64,000 nt of DNA from Penelope pileata (GCA_013396635.1 WBMW01000597.1:220190-284189), one strand, 5' to 3'. Positions 28,101 through 39,073 are shown, numbered from the stretch's first letter. Translations and numbers: made by a program. Notes: a model not told the origin generated them from the letters alone.

Positions 28101-31100
28101 GCCATTGTGCAGGGAACAAAGCTGAGCTATTCACTGCCTGTGACAGGCACTGGGGAGGGAAGAAATGAGTGAGATTGAGAGTGATTTCTGTGCTGCCCTG
28201 CAGTCCTTGCCAGGAGCAGACAGCCAACGTGTGAAGATGAGGTGGTGGGGCTGCCCCACTGCAGGGGTTGCAGCCCTCGTTCCTCCCCACCGAGGCTGCA
28301 GACAGACCTGCAGAGCTTCCTAGAAATAAAAGAAGCCTCAATATTTTTCCTTTTTCCATTTGAGGATGGAAGCAGGGTCCCCAGCCTTGGAGAAGCCCTT
28401 CGTGGGGCAGCTGCTCTAAGAGCCAGACTGGCCTCCCTGCCGTGCCTCTGCCATGCACTGTGTGCTGCCAGCACCCCCATCAGAGCCCCTCGTGCCTTTG
28501 CACAGCCAGCGAGGTGAGGTGTGCCCTGTGCTGACAGCCAGCCCCTGCTCAGGGCTTGGTGTGTGCTGCAATGGATGGAGCAGCTCAAAAAACCCCAGCT
28601 AGAGAGGCCATCCGTCTGTGTTACTGTGCACATCTGCTGGGCTCCGTGGCATTTGGTGTTTCACCTCGACCTGATGTGCTTCTGCCTCCAGAGGATAGAA
28701 GTGCCTCCAGATCATGGAGAAATGCAGACCCACCAGGGCCTGGTGTCTCCTCTGCCCACTGCAAGGCCCTCTGTGCCCCAGCAGCAAAGCCTGGGTGGGG
28801 AGATCGGTCCCTGCACTGGGTGATGGGAACAGAGGGGCTGCTGCTCTTCGCATCTCCCTGTGCTGTGGCTGCATGGGGCTGTTTGAGAGGAGTTTCCCTC
28901 ACGCAGCTGCTGGCTTCTGAAGCAGCTCCTTGCTCTGCATGAGTAATGGGGCTGGCTGCTCACACAGCACACAGCTGCAGCTCCATCTCTGGAGCTGTGC
29001 CAGTGGCTGCAGCAGCTCCTGCAGCATCTGTCCCCAGAGCCACCCACTCAGCCCCTGTGAGCTGAGCTCTGGGGCTGCTGCCTGCACTCCTGGCACTGAG
29101 GATGGGTGTAGTTTCTCTGCAGCCACAGTAGGGGTATGCAGGGCCTGCTGGGTCGTGTGCTGGCAGTGGTCTGGTTCACCCCAAGGGCAGCCCGTGGTCC
29201 TTCTGCACAGAGGTGGTCACTGCAAAGTGCTGAGCAGGGCTGTCCTGGGGGTTTCCCATTCATTGTGCACTTGATTTTGGCAAATAACTGTTTTCACTGG
29301 TGAGCAGCGAAGTTCCCTGTGTAGTTAAGCCGTGTGTCATTCCTGCTTGGTAGAGGAAACAGGGGCTGATGAACTGGGGTGGTTCAGCCCTTCACCCTTC
29401 TGTTGGCTGGGGGTGGTGGTGAGGAAGGCAAGCTCTGGGATTTATTCGGAGCAGGGCCACACTGAGGTGTGAAAATTGTGCCTGGGATCCCCGTGGGGAA
29501 GGCAGGCGTGCCCAGCAGAGTGGGTGCTGCGGGGCTGCGGCAGAGCAGCGGGCACAGCTGAGCCCTGTGCACAAGGGGCTGTTTGTTTCCCTGGGCTGTT
29601 AAGCCCCACTGACAGTAGCAGCCCCCTTCACTCCCACTCGAGGAACTGCCTTCGCCACACACTGCTCCTTTCTCTTGTCTGACACTGTGGGTGCTGAGCT
29701 GGGGTTACTCTTCCCTGAGTGCCTCTGACTGCTGCTGCCTTCTGTCCTGCAGGCCTACGAGTGGGCCCTGGAAGGGATGCGGCACCTCGCCTGCATCAGC
29801 ATGGAGGAGTGCGGCTCCGCCGAGCACTGCGCCGGGGTCATCCAGTGCCTGGAGAGCTACAAGGGGCAGCACCCTGACATCAGCGACGCCCGCTTCCAGG
29901 AGATGAAGGAGCTGGCCTGCGAGCTGAAGAGCGACAAGGGGCTCAAGCAGTGGAAATTTGCGTGGTCCAAGTGCCAGGAGACCAAGCTGGTTTTTGAGAA
30001 GAAGCTGGAAGCAGCCTTGAGGACCAGGAGGTCGCTGCTGTCGGAGCAGCCGCGGGCGGGCAGCGAGGCGGGCAGCCCGGCGCAGCGCAGGCACTCGGAG
30101 GGGGCTGCCCCCAGCCCGCAGTGGGACAGGACCCCCAGCATGTCCCACAGCCGCCCCAACCGCTCCCCAGGGTGGACAAAGGAGAAAGCCCCCTCGCCCT
30201 CCCTGAGCTGCCCCGGTGATTTCGGTGCTGGGGAAGAATTTGCCTGCCCAGCCGCCCTCGGTGGCGGGCCGCACTCCGGCAGAGTTTCTTTTGGAAGCGG
30301 CGCCTGCAAGTCGCCAAAACTGCCCGAGGAAAAGTCAAACCTGGAGAGCATCTTAGAAACCCTGGAGGTGAAGCCGTCCTGCGCCTCCACTCCGGCCCCT
30401 GGGAAGCTGCCTCCCAAGAGGATGCTCCGCAAGGCCCAAAGCTTCGACCTGCCCTGCGGCGAGAGCCTGTGGGTGGGCTGCCAGAGGACGCTGAGCGAGC
30501 CGGCCAGGTACGGCAACACCGGCGTCTTCATCAAGGGGCTGGAGGTGAGCAGCACGGAGCTGGTGGACAGGACCTTCGTGCTGCGGCCAGAGGGACAGCG
30601 GGGCTGCGGCTCGGCAGAGGCCAGGAGCTGGGGCAGGTGAGTGATGCGGGCTCCGTGCTGCAGGGCAAGAAGGGAGAGGAGGAGGAGGGCTGCTCTCCCT
30701 GCAGCCCTGGAGCAGTGTTCCTCTGACAGCGGGGAGAGAGCAGTTCCTGTGGGAGTCCCTGAGCATCGGTGTTAGCAGACATGGGTCCTCAGAAGTGTGG
30801 CATTTGGGGACACTGCCAGTGCCACAGGTGCTGCAGCAGATGAGAAGCACAGCGTGTTGTCCCCCCACACTTCTGGGGGCTGTACCCAAACTGGCAGGGG
30901 GGCACTTCCAGTACACTGTGGCAGCTGCTTCAGAGGTAAGGGGCTGTTGGTAGTTGCCCTTTAAGGCTGAGATCTCTCTTGGGGTGGCCCGCAGCTGGCT
31001 TTCATTCTGCTCTTTCCCTTCTCTGTCTTTGAGGATCTTAACTTTGTAGGGCAGGGAGAGCCCAGGGATCTGAGCTGTTCTTGAAAAAGGTAGTCACCAG

Positions 31101-34100
31101 GCAGCTCTTCTGCTTGAAAAAATGGAAAATAAAAATCACTTGCAGGTCTCAGAGAATTTGGAGTGGGTAAAGAAGCACCTGGGGCCGTCCCTGATGGGGC
31201 AGTGGGGAAGGGGCTCCCTTCCCAGCTTCAGTGTGGGGCTGAATCTGGGCAGCTTTGATGCTGCTGTGGCTGGAGGGGGGACATCAGTCTCCTGGTGTCT
31301 CTGCCTCGAAATCCACGCTGGGGAGCACCAGTTTGTGATTGGGAGATGCTGGCAGTCCCTGTCCTGAGCTCGTGTCCTCCTTCCCTGCCTCTTGCCCCCC
31401 CGAGAAGGGCAGTGAAAGGGGAGAGCAGCAGGTAGGTGCAGCTCTGCAGGACCCAGTGTGCTGTTGTGTGCTGGTGAGAACCCCCAGCTGGGTGTGGGGA
31501 GCACCGAGCTCCTCTGCTGCTTCTGCTCCGGGTGAGGTGGCTCTGGCAGGAAGGCTCACAGCAGGGGATGAGCTCCAGAGGTGCTGACCCCGTGCTTCTC
31601 AAGGGAGCGATGCAGCAGCACACAGAGATTATGACCTCTGAACAGCCAGAGGAAGAGAGGAGGTGCAGGGAAGGCAGGCACACTCCTCTGGAGGGATTGC
31701 TGCTCAGTGCTGGTGCTGCACTGCCTCACAGTGGAGATCTCCAGTACCCAGCAGTCCCTCCAGAGGGACCCACGCTAGGAAGTGACCTTCAGTGCATCAG
31801 GAAAGTGTTTCCCACTGGTGTTTGCTGGGAGGAGCTCTGAGGAGGAGGCCTGGCCAGCCAGTCTGAGGGGCTGGGGCTGGTGCAGGAGTGGGGCAGCCAC
31901 CCTAGAGGGGCTGATCTCTCCCCGCTCTGTAGGCAGAGTGTGTATGTGCTCCAGTGGTAGCCAGCAAGCTCCTGGCTGAGAGGGCAGTCCGAGCAGCTCC
32001 CTCCTTCCTAGCTGGAGCATTTTCAGCACCTCCAGCTAGGCCACTTCCCTCTGGTCCCACTGCTCCGGGCTGCAGCCCTGAGGTAGGGCTGCCCAACATC
32101 TGCATCCAGAGCATCCCACTCCCCAGCATTAACATTGCCTCCCACAGTCACCAGGCTGACTCCTTCTCACAGAAGTCACTGCCACTTGGCTCTCCCTCTT
32201 GTTTTGGGAGCACAGTGACTTGGGGAGCAGCCTGTTTTGTCCAGGAGAAGAGGTTGGGTTGGCTCAGGACCACAGCCAGCTCAGGGCTTCCCTTCCTGAT
32301 CAGAAAAGCTGCCTGAGTTCCTCGGGTCAGCCACCAGCTTGGTGGGGAGCAGCTGCCACAGAATTTTGTGACTCTGGGCTCGGGCGGTGCTAAGAGACTA
32401 TCCACACAGTGGGTCTTGGGGAGAGCTCTAGGCAGAGCCCAGGGTCCCTGGAGGGTCCCTTCAGGCTGGGTGCTCCCCCTGCAGCAAGCTGCGGCACATC
32501 ATCGACGAGATGGTGACCACGGAGCGAGAGTACGTCAGGTCGCTGTGCTACATCATCGAGAGCTACTTCCCCGAGATGGAGCGCCCGGACCTGCCCCAGG
32601 ACCTGCGGGGGAAGCGCAGCGTCATCTTCGGGAACCTGGAGAAGCTCTATGACTTCCACAGCCAGTACTTCCTGCGAGAGCTCGAGAGCTGCTGCAACCA
32701 CCCGCTGCGCGTCAGCCACTGCTTCCTGCGGCACGTAAGGCACCGCGCTGCTCCGGGGGCTGGGCTCCTCCCCGCTGGGTGCTCAGCAGCTCCTGTTAGT
32801 CTGGCTGCTCAGCTGTGTCCTGCTGGGCTCTTGTTGGGACAGCACCCACGTGTTCTGCTGCCTGGGAGGGGACAGCTTTGCTCTGCACCCCGTCTGGGTT
32901 CCCTCAGCTGCCGTGGCACTGGGTGGTTTGTGCCCTGCCAGTGCTAGGCCCACGGCTGCTCTCTGCTGCTCTGGGTTGTGCTGGGCTGGCTCTGTGGGGC
33001 CGAGCCCATGTGGCAGCAGCTGCTCTTTGCCTTTCCTGTTGCTCTTTGCTACCAAGAGGCACTGCCAGAGCAGCCAAAGCCTGCTCCTTAAAGCCTGTCT
33101 GCCTCTTTGGGGGCATCCCCCACCTTGTCTGCTGTCTGTGCCATCACTGTGGAAGGGCTTTGGAGAGCAGGGAGGTACAGGAGAGGTTGGAAAGAGCTGA
33201 CAGTGAGAAGCGTGGGGCAGCAGCCATTGGCTCAGCTGCCCCATGCACGTTCTTTAGTTAACAGGTGGATGGCATCTCTCAGGGTATGTGATGAGCAAAG
33301 GGTGACAGGAGAATGGATTAACAAGTCCTGGCTGCTGTTGGAGCAGGAAGGGGAGAACGTACCCTGGCTCTTGCTGAACTTAGGGTAGAGTCTGTCCTGA
33401 TGCCCACAGGAGGCTCTGGGGCAGCCTGGGAGAGGCAGAAGTGCTGCAGGGCATGGCTGTGGCTGGCCCTGGGCCTCACGCAGAGCTCTCTCTTGCAGAA
33501 GGACCAGTTTGGGATGTACGCCCTATACAGCAAGAACAAGCCAAAGTCGGACTCGCTGCTGGCCAGCCACGGGAACACCTTCTTCAAGGTAACCCCTGCT
33601 GCCCACATGGACAGCTCCTCCGGGTGTTTGGGTCCCTGCCCTGTTTCAAGCAGCCCAACTTTCCTGTGTGAGGTATTGGCGTGGCTCTGCGTGAGCCTAC
33701 ATGGGGACAGGGGTGTGCGGTGGGTGCTTTGGTCCTGCTCCCTTGCGTTTCCCTGTGGGGTGAGCCAGGTACCCTGGCTGGGAAGCTGAGGCCTTGGGCA
33801 GCTGGGGGTGTGGGGCTCCCCTGGGTGAGCTTCTGCCTTCACTCTGCTGTGTTCTCAGTTCAAGCAGGTGCAGCTGGGCGATAAGATGGACCTGGCCTCC
33901 TACCTGCTGAAACCCATCCAGCGCATGAGCAAATACGCCCTGCTCCTGAAGGACCTGATCAAGGAGTGCAGCGAGGCGCAGGAGCAGGAGCTGGGCTACC
34001 TCCGGGCGGCCGAGGAGATGGTGAAGTTCCAGCTGCGGCACGGGAACGACCTGCTGGCCATGGATGCCATCCGAGACTGTGACGTACGTTCCGGTGCTGT

Positions 34101-37100
34101 CCTCTTTCTGGGGGCCAAGCCACGTTTCTCCCCCCTCTCTAGGCTCGGGGTCTTTGGGTTGTGTGGTGCATCCCTGCCGTGGTCAGGGTGCTGGCTTGGT
34201 GGGGCTCCTGAAGCACAGAGCAAGGGCACAGTGGGGCTTGGAGGTCTGACCTGCTGCAGGCTCAGGGGGGAGGAAGATGGATTTAGGACAGGCAGAACTG
34301 AGGTGCTTGCCTTCTGACCCAGCTGTGCCTGGGTGGCAGCTTGCTGGGTGTCCTTTCCTCTTCAGTTCTCTTCATTCCCCGGGAGAAGGCTGGGCTGGTG
34401 CCTCCAGCTGCTGCCCCGGGGGTTTGTCACAGATGGGACAAGGTCAGCAGTGGGCTGTGTCTGGGGAAGAGCTGCAGCTCTCACCTTAGCTCTGAGCCTG
34501 TTGTTCTGGCCAGATGTGGCCTCTAGCAACGCCACGCAGCCCGAGGTGGGCAGGGTCCTCTCATCTCTTCAGGGTGACAGGCAGAGGCCACTTCTCCCTC
34601 CCCATGGCACATGTGGGACCTGCACCCCATGTCCAGACCCCCCCTGGCTCCCTGCTGTTGGGGGGAGCTGCGGGGTCTGACCAGGCTGTTCCCCGTGGCC
34701 AGGTGAACCTGAAGGAGCAGGGGCAGCTGGTGCGGCAGGACGAGTTCGCCATCTGGCTGGGCCGCAGGAAGTGCCAGCGCCACGTCTTCCTCTTCGAGGA
34801 CCTGATCCTGTTCAGCAAGCCCAAGAGGATCGAGGGTGGCTTTGATGTGTACATCTACAAGCGCTCCTTCAAGGTAAGGGCAGCCCTGCAGCTCGCTCTC
34901 GTGCAGGAGGGCTTCTCCCCGAAGGTTGCCTGTCTCCTTTCATCAGGTCAGCTTTCTCCCCTGCCCGACCTGCCAGCGGGCTCACCCCTGCTGCTCCTGG
35001 TGCAGCCCCAGCTGATGCTGTGCCCTTCCTTTTTCCTGGCAGACTGCAGACATCGGTCTGACGGAAAACTCTGGAGACAGCGGCCTGCGCTTTGAGATCT
35101 GGTTCCGGAGGAGGAAGTCCAGCGACACCTACATCCTCCAGGCCAGCTCAGCTGAGACCAAGCAGGCCTGGACCAGTGACATTGCCAAGATCCTGTGGCA
35201 GCAGGCAGCCCGCAATAAAGGTGTGATTCCTTCCCAGGGCGTCTGTGCCGCAAAAGGTGCGGGAGCCCCGTTCAGCTCGTGCTGTCCTGAGTAGGTTTGG
35301 AGCCTATTACCAGACAGCTTTGTGCAGCGAGCAGCCGTGTGCCTGCATGCAGCCTCAGGAGCATGTGCTGGGGTTGGCTGGGTGCTGTCCCTTCCCTGCC
35401 CCTCGTCCCCAGAGGCCCTGACAGCAGTCCTCTCTGTGCGGCTGTGTGCCCGGAGAGAAGTGGGAGATGGTGTGGGTTTCCTGCCCTGTGAGAGTGGCAG
35501 TGCTTGTGGAAAGCTCACTGTCCTCCCCACAACTTTGCTATCAGAGTGGCACCTGCCTGGCTCTGCCTGGCTGAGTCCCCCCTTCCACCCCAGGCTTCGT
35601 GCTTGGCAGGATGCTCGCAGCTGGCACGGCACTGGGCCAGAGCACAGCACGGCTGCTTGGCTGCGGAGACTGCTCAGCACTGGGGAGCAGGGGGAGAGCA
35701 AATGTGACGGGGGCAGCTGAGGAGCAGCCTGCCCCTGGGGCAGCAGGGGTGCCTGCAGGGAGGGAGGGCTGGTGGCTGTGGGTGGCTGTGACACGCCTCA
35801 CTCCTCCCCTGCAGAGATCCGCATGCAGGAGATGGTCTCCATGGGTGTGGGCAACAAGCCGTTCCTGGACATCAAACCCAGCGAGGCCGCCATCAATAAC
35901 CGTGCTATCGACTACATCATGAAGGGCAGAGGTGGGTGCTGGCCTTGCCTGACCCCTGCTCCACGTCAGCTGGGCAGGGCTGGCACTCAGTGCGTTTTTG
36001 TTGTGTTTTGTGACAGCTGCCAGGACCAGAGCATCGATCGCAGTGTCTCTCTTTGACCATTCCAACCCCTACAAGAGGACGCAGGCGCAGCTCTCTGCAG
36101 GCAGCACCGCTGCAGCGTACGGCCCTTCCTCTTCCTCGCTGCTGGGGCCCCTCAACCTGCACATGTACCTGGACCAGGCGCTGCTGCCCGGCGTCCTGGC
36201 CCCCCGGCGCCCCTTCAATGTCAGCGCCTGCATCGAGGAAGATGAGCTGGAGCACGAGACGAGCAGCCAGCCCTCCCTGAGTACGTACCAGCTGCCTGTG
36301 CTGCAGTGTGCCCAGGCTGTGCCCTGCAGCACCACGTCCCTGTGCTGTGGCCTTGTCCCTTCAGCTCGCTCCCCTCTGTGTGGTCACATGGGGCTCAGCA
36401 GTCATGGCAGACCCTGCCCTGCATGCCAGCCCCAAGCCGAGCTGCCTCCTGCCCCATCTCCATCATTTATTACAGTTCCTTAGAGTGTTTTCTTGCCTGT
36501 GGCTTTAAAGTGGCCCAGGGAGCAGCGAGGCTTAGCTGTGGGCTTGTGTGGCCGTGCCCCTGCAGGCTGGTTGTGACCAAGTGCATGTGGTGCGGGTCCT
36601 GTAGTCCTCAGAGTGACCTCCCTGTCCTGTCCTCCCCCAGCCACAGAGAGCTCCGAGTCGTCGCACTGCATGTCAGCCAGCGGCTCCAGCGGCTCCGACA
36701 GCGGCTGCGTCTCCAGCATCCCGCAAGAAAGCTTCTGTGAGGACATGGGGTCACCCCCCTACGTGGCCCTGGGCTCCCAGCACGGCTCTGCCATGGAGGA
36801 GAAGCCCCGGTTCCCCAACAGCCAGTACATTTCTGCAGTAAGTGCGAGCAGCCAGGGCGCTCTCTTCGCTCTGCCCGTCCCCACCACCGCCTCCCCGGTT
36901 CAAGGCGCTGCCTCTCACGTGGGGACTGAGGATGCTGCTTTCGGGCTGGGAGTGGCTGCGGGGAAGTGACGCTTCCTCTCGCAGAGCCTCACCTCTCCTG
37001 GGGCAGGAGAGGGCCCCCGGATCGCGAGAGCCTCCCATTGGTGATCCCCGAGGAGAGGCACTGGAAAGGACCCGCAGTGCTGGAGGCTGCGTGGGGAGGG

Positions 37101-37403
37101 GATGCTGCACACGTGGGAGCTTCAGTGCTGGAAGGGCTGGGGCTGAGTGGCCGGAGCGGTGCTGCCAGGCTCCTTCCCCGGGAGCTCTGGGCCTTGTGTG
37201 GGAGCGATGAGATGGAACAATGGGGAAGAACCGCAGCCTGTCGCTCTGTCACTGCTTCTCTTAGTTCCTGAGGGCTCTCAGCCGCTTCCCTTCCCACCAG
37301 CTTGTGTCCTGGTGCTGTTGTCCTCTAACCCTGTACTAATGCTGGCTTCTCTCCTCTGCAGAAAGCAGGCCAGGTCACCATAAGTCCCTCGACAATAGTG
37401 TGA
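1055..37403 (+). CDS. PLEKHG4: PLEKHG4 (puratrophin-1) RhoGEF, 3' part, 15 exons
   Basis: Rho-family guanine-nucleotide exchange factor of the Dbl class, a cytoplasmic activator of Rho GTPases. Joined coding exons: 1055-1153, 2657-2805, 14169-14307, 16765-16887, 17400-17591, 29753-30636, 32485-32734, 33499-33588, 33859-34083, 34703-34873, 35043-35220, 35815-35931, 36017-36280, 36641-36837, 37362-37403. All junctions are GT-AG with matching phase; the product is 1039 residues of the C-terminal part. Helical, spectrin-like sequence fills residues 1-325, a Ser/Pro linker 326-528, the DH domain about 531-712 (TTEREYVRSL near its start, KPIQRMSKYALLLKDLI as the core helix), the PH domain about 718-830 (ends in an ETKQAW helix), then a Ser-rich tail. 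Recalled human PLEKHG4 matches exon by exon. PLEKHG4B is the alternative paralog, but adjacency to KCTD19 and LRRC36 selects PLEKHG4. N-terminal exons, including any CRAL-TRIO-like part, lie upstream of the window. Confidence 0.94.
1154..2656. other. PLEKHG4 intron
   Basis: 1.5-kb intron; open frames here (for example - strand 1127-1801) lack protein-like composition. Nothing else seen. Confidence 0.6.
2657..2805 (+). CDS. PLEKHG4: PLEKHG4 exon, spectrin-like region
   Basis: Acceptor CCCCAG, donor GTGAGC; starts in phase 0 and ends with two bases of an Arg codon. Leucine-rich helix ending VTLTQDYR, which parallels human VTLSPDYR. Confidence 0.9.
2806..14168. other. PLEKHG4 11.4-kb intron
   Basis: Unique-looking sequence without recognised exon, RNA gene or CR1 copy. 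A 16-base A run lies at 13231-13246. Flanking exons join in phase, so no coding exon is required inside. Confidence 0.6.
14169..14307 (+). CDS. PLEKHG4: PLEKHG4 exon, spectrin-like region
   Basis: Completes the Arg codon of the previous exon and ends in phase 0 at GAG before GTAAGG. Encodes LYNRVDEGVHRL and NKRIQELELV, helical and close to human YDRVDGLLHQL and NQRIQALELV. Confidence 0.92.
14308..16764. other. PLEKHG4 intron
   Basis: 2.5 kb. A TG/CA simple repeat spans about 15307-15347 and a short CpG cluster lies near 15566-15590. No exon seen. Confidence 0.55.
15307..15347. repeat. TG/CA simple-repeat patch
   Basis: GTGTGTATGTGTG followed after a short gap by ATACACACACACGTG, roughly palindromic alternating purine-pyrimidine DNA. 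Confidence 0.6.
16765..16887 (+). CDS. PLEKHG4: PLEKHG4 exon, spectrin-like region
   Basis: 41 codons, phase 0 at both ends, acceptor CTCCTAG, donor GTAAGT. Contains SLEMLLQAQKQF, matching human SLDMLLQAQGSF. Confidence 0.92.
16888..17399. other. PLEKHG4 intron
   Basis: 512 bases with nothing recognisable. Confidence 0.6.
17400..17591 (+). CDS. PLEKHG4: PLEKHG4 exon, spectrin-like region
   Basis: 64 codons, phase 0 at both ends, acceptor TTTCAG, donor GTGAGA. Ends VRLYEFFDK, which joins AYEWALEG across a 12-kb intron exactly where human reads FQLFREALTWAEEG. Confidence 0.93.
17592..29752. other. PLEKHG4 12.2-kb intron
   Basis: Moderately GC-rich sequence with many spurious long frames on both strands and no exon required by phase. 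The notable content is the CpG-rich block at about 21600-21800. No CR1 copy recognised. Confidence 0.6.
21600..21800 (+). promoter_or_regulatory. CpG-rich block with strong splice donor; candidate alternative first exon
   Basis: CpG frequency is clearly above the surrounding intron. A strong donor CTCC/GTGAGT sits at 21768/21769, and an ATG at 21705 opens 21 codons to it. The one-base overhang does not keep frame with the next exon (29753, phase 0), so only a 5' UTR role, with translation from the in-frame ATG at 29777, would fit. No transcript evidence; could be chance. Confidence 0.25.
29753..30636 (+). CDS. PLEKHG4: PLEKHG4 large exon: last helices plus Ser/Pro linker
   Basis: 884 bases, the longest coding exon, very GC-rich at third positions. 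The first ~90 codons are helical (AWSKCQETKLVFEKKLEAAL parallels human WARCQDTWLALDQKLEASL). The rest is a low-complexity Ser/Pro/Gly linker with LRKAQSFDLP and TLSEPARYGN, like human LRKAYSFD and SLSEPA. Ends with two bases of a Ser codon before GTGAGT. Confidence 0.93.
30637..32484. other. PLEKHG4 intron
   Basis: 1.85 kb between linker and DH exons; no exon or repeat recognised. Confidence 0.6.
32485..32734 (+). CDS. PLEKHG4: PLEKHG4 exon, DH domain start
   Basis: Completes Ser and ends in phase 0 at CAC before GTAAGG. Encodes the conserved DH opening (TTEREYVRSL, then NLEKLYDFHSQYFLREL). Confidence 0.96.
33499..33588 (+). CDS. PLEKHG4: PLEKHG4 exon, DH domain
   Basis: 30 codons, phase 0 at both ends. 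FGMYALYSKNKPKSD is nearly identical to the human protein. Confidence 0.97.
33859..34083 (+). CDS. PLEKHG4: PLEKHG4 exon, DH domain core
   Basis: 75 codons. Contains YLLKPIQRMSKYALLLKDL, the most conserved DH helix, which contacts the GTPase, and HGNDLLAMDAI, shared with human. Confidence 0.97.
34703..34873 (+). CDS. PLEKHG4: PLEKHG4 exon, PH domain first half
   Basis: 57 codons. VNLKEQGQLVRQDEF is identical to human and begins the PH domain; HVFLFEDLILFSK is the typical PH beta-strand pair. Confidence 0.97.
35043..35220 (+). CDS. PLEKHG4: PLEKHG4 exon, PH domain second half
   Basis: Contains RFEIWFRRRKSSDTYILQAS and the C-terminal PH helix ETKQAWTSDIAKILW with the invariant Trp. Ends with one base of a Glu codon at GTGTGA. 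Confidence 0.96.
35815..35931 (+). CDS. PLEKHG4: PLEKHG4 exon after PH domain
   Basis: Encodes IRMQEMVSMGVGNKPF, matching human VRMAEMVSMGVGNKAF. One-base overhangs agree with both neighbours. Confidence 0.96.
36017..36280 (+). CDS. PLEKHG4: PLEKHG4 exon, C-terminal tail
   Basis: Begins AARTRASIAVSLFDH (human RSRASIAVAPFDH) and ends SSQPSL at donor GTACGT. Ser-rich, no folded domain visible. Confidence 0.94.
   Translation: MPGPEHRSQCLSLTIPTPTRGRRRSSLQAAPLQRTALPLPRCWGPSTCTCTWTRRCCPASWPPGAPSMSAPASRKMSWSTRRAASPP
36641..36837 (+). CDS. PLEKHG4: PLEKHG4 exon, Ser-rich tail
   Basis: Encodes SASGSSGSDSGCVSS, matching human SASGSSGSDSSCVSG. Ends QYISA at donor GTAAGT. Reading on through the donor would add about 44 residues to a stop at 36969, a possible retained-intron end. 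Confidence 0.9.
37362..37403 (+). CDS. PLEKHG4: PLEKHG4 last coding exon (14 codons)
   Basis: Acceptor CTCTGCAG, phase 0, encodes KAGQVTISPSTIV then TGA. The end S-T-I-V fits a class I PDZ-binding pattern. The short length makes this call less certain than the others; phase and acceptor support it. Confidence 0.75.
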   Translation, partial: KAGQVTISPSTIV

Positions 37404-39067
37404 TCCCCTCTGCACGCGTATACGGCCTAAGGAAGTGGAGTTGTTGTAAGTAGCCCCTGAGGGGGATTCCCCAGCCTCTGTGAGTGCTGGGCAGGTCTGT
37501 CAGGAGCTCTGAGTCAGGAGAGCCTCCCCTCTGCTTCCCTGTGAGAAGCTCTCCACGTGCATTCCCGACCGCTCTCCGAGGCTCTCGCTGACCTGGTTGT
37601 TGTTGACCAATGCTCACAGCCAGAGACGTGGCCCTAATAACAGGTGTGATGCCTCCCTGGTCAGAAGGGGCAGAAACAAAACCAGCAAAACCACGTTCGG
37701 GCAGCAGAGGCCTGAGCACCACCCAGCCCCTGCGTCAGCCTCCGGATGAGCTGCGCTGCCCCCCGAGCTCCCCAGCTGTCTAACCACTAACCTGTTTCTT
37801 GCGGCTGTTTGCCAAAATCCTGCTGTTCTCAGTCCCTCTGAGCTGCCTGGGGGGGGAAGCCGTGGCATTCTCCCCACGCTGGATTTATTCCAGTTCCCTT
37901 TGAACCTCCCAAGGAAACTGCAGGCATCGCCAAGCCAAGGAACTGCTGGGTGGTGGCTGGGAAGTCCTGAGGGAGCTGCCAGGAGGTGCTGCCGTGCTTC
38001 TGGAGGGTGCCCTGGCGGGGAGGGGCTGCTGCTGGTCTGGCTGGGGGGAGAGGAGCCCTGGTGGGACGGGCAGGGTGGCAGCCCTTGGGTGTCTGCCTCA
38101 GGTTTGTCCTCTGGCATTGGGACAGGGAGCAGAGGGGTGAGAGTGTGAGGGAGGCAGGATTAGGGCTTGGATGGGTGAGGTGTAGGGGAGTGCAGGGCTG
38201 TGGCTTGTCACCTGCAGGTGCAGGAGGTCGTGTTGACCTAAACAACCAGCAGCCCAGGTTAAGGTTTGGGATCCCAATCCCCTTCTGGGGGCTGGGACCT
38301 TCTGAAGCGGTCCCAGCTGCAGCGGGGTTCGCTGGCCCACTGCTGTGATGGCAGCACGTGCCCTTGGGTGAGTCCTGGGGCACAGAGGCAGCTCAGCCTG
38401 GGAAAAAGAGCCTCCTGCTTGGAGCAAGATGTTCTTCCTCCACCCGAACTCAGCTCTGACAAACCGTGGGTTTGAAGGATTTTGCAAAATCACTGCTGGC
38501 CAGGACGGGACCCGCGGGCCGCAGCCCCGCTAACCCATCGCGCCGTGCTGTGTTCCAGGTGTGATTGCCATTTCAAACCCAGTGGAAGACCCCGGGCCTC
38601 TGACCAGCAGGAGGAGACAGTCTTCATCTCTGAAGATGTTTTCACACTTAATCAGGCTCTGTCAGACAGTCCCAAACCTGACCTCTGGCTGGGGGAAGTC
38701 CCAGGAAGGTTCTGTCAGCTCCACTCGATAGCTTTGGTGTTGGATGGGACCTCGGGCATTCCAAGCTGGTTACCCTATATTTATAAGTAATAAGTAACAT
38801 AGCTGTTTGGAAAAATGTATTATTTTTAAAGCTATGTGCTGTACAGATTTTTGTTACAAGTGACTCTGTTACTATTTGTTCTGTAAGCTGCACATTTTAT
38901 AAAGTTTCTGGAAGGGCAAGAGGAGGAACCAAGGTATTTAAGAAGAGCAGGGAACTCCCCGTTTCAGGGTTATATGCACCTGGAGCTCGAGGTTAACGTC
39001 CTTCCTCACGTTCTAAATAAGTCTATCCTAGCAATAATTTATTTTCTTGGCTTAACAGGTCTGTTTT

Positions 39068-39073
39068 AATAAA
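39068..39073 (+). terminator. PLEKHG4: Poly(A) signal, proximal
   Basis: AATAAA followed within 30 bases by a GT/T-rich stretch, as expected for a cleavage site downstream of PLEKHG4. Confidence 0.6.

Larger units (their letters stand above)
32735..37361. other. Short PLEKHG4 introns between DH-PH and tail exons
   Basis: Introns of about 90-770 bases separate the exons listed for this interval. They are GC-rich and hold no other recognised feature. Confidence 0.6.

Noticed and set aside
27511..28458. 315-codon open frame on the - strand in the PLEKHG4 intron
   Set aside because: GC-rich intron with overlapping frames on both strands. The composition is Ser/Pro/Leu/Gln shadow-like, with no domain or conserved motif recognised.
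29857..30555. 232-codon antisense frame over the large PLEKHG4 exon
   Set aside because: Shadow of a strongly GC3-biased coding exon, which suppresses stops on the opposite strand.
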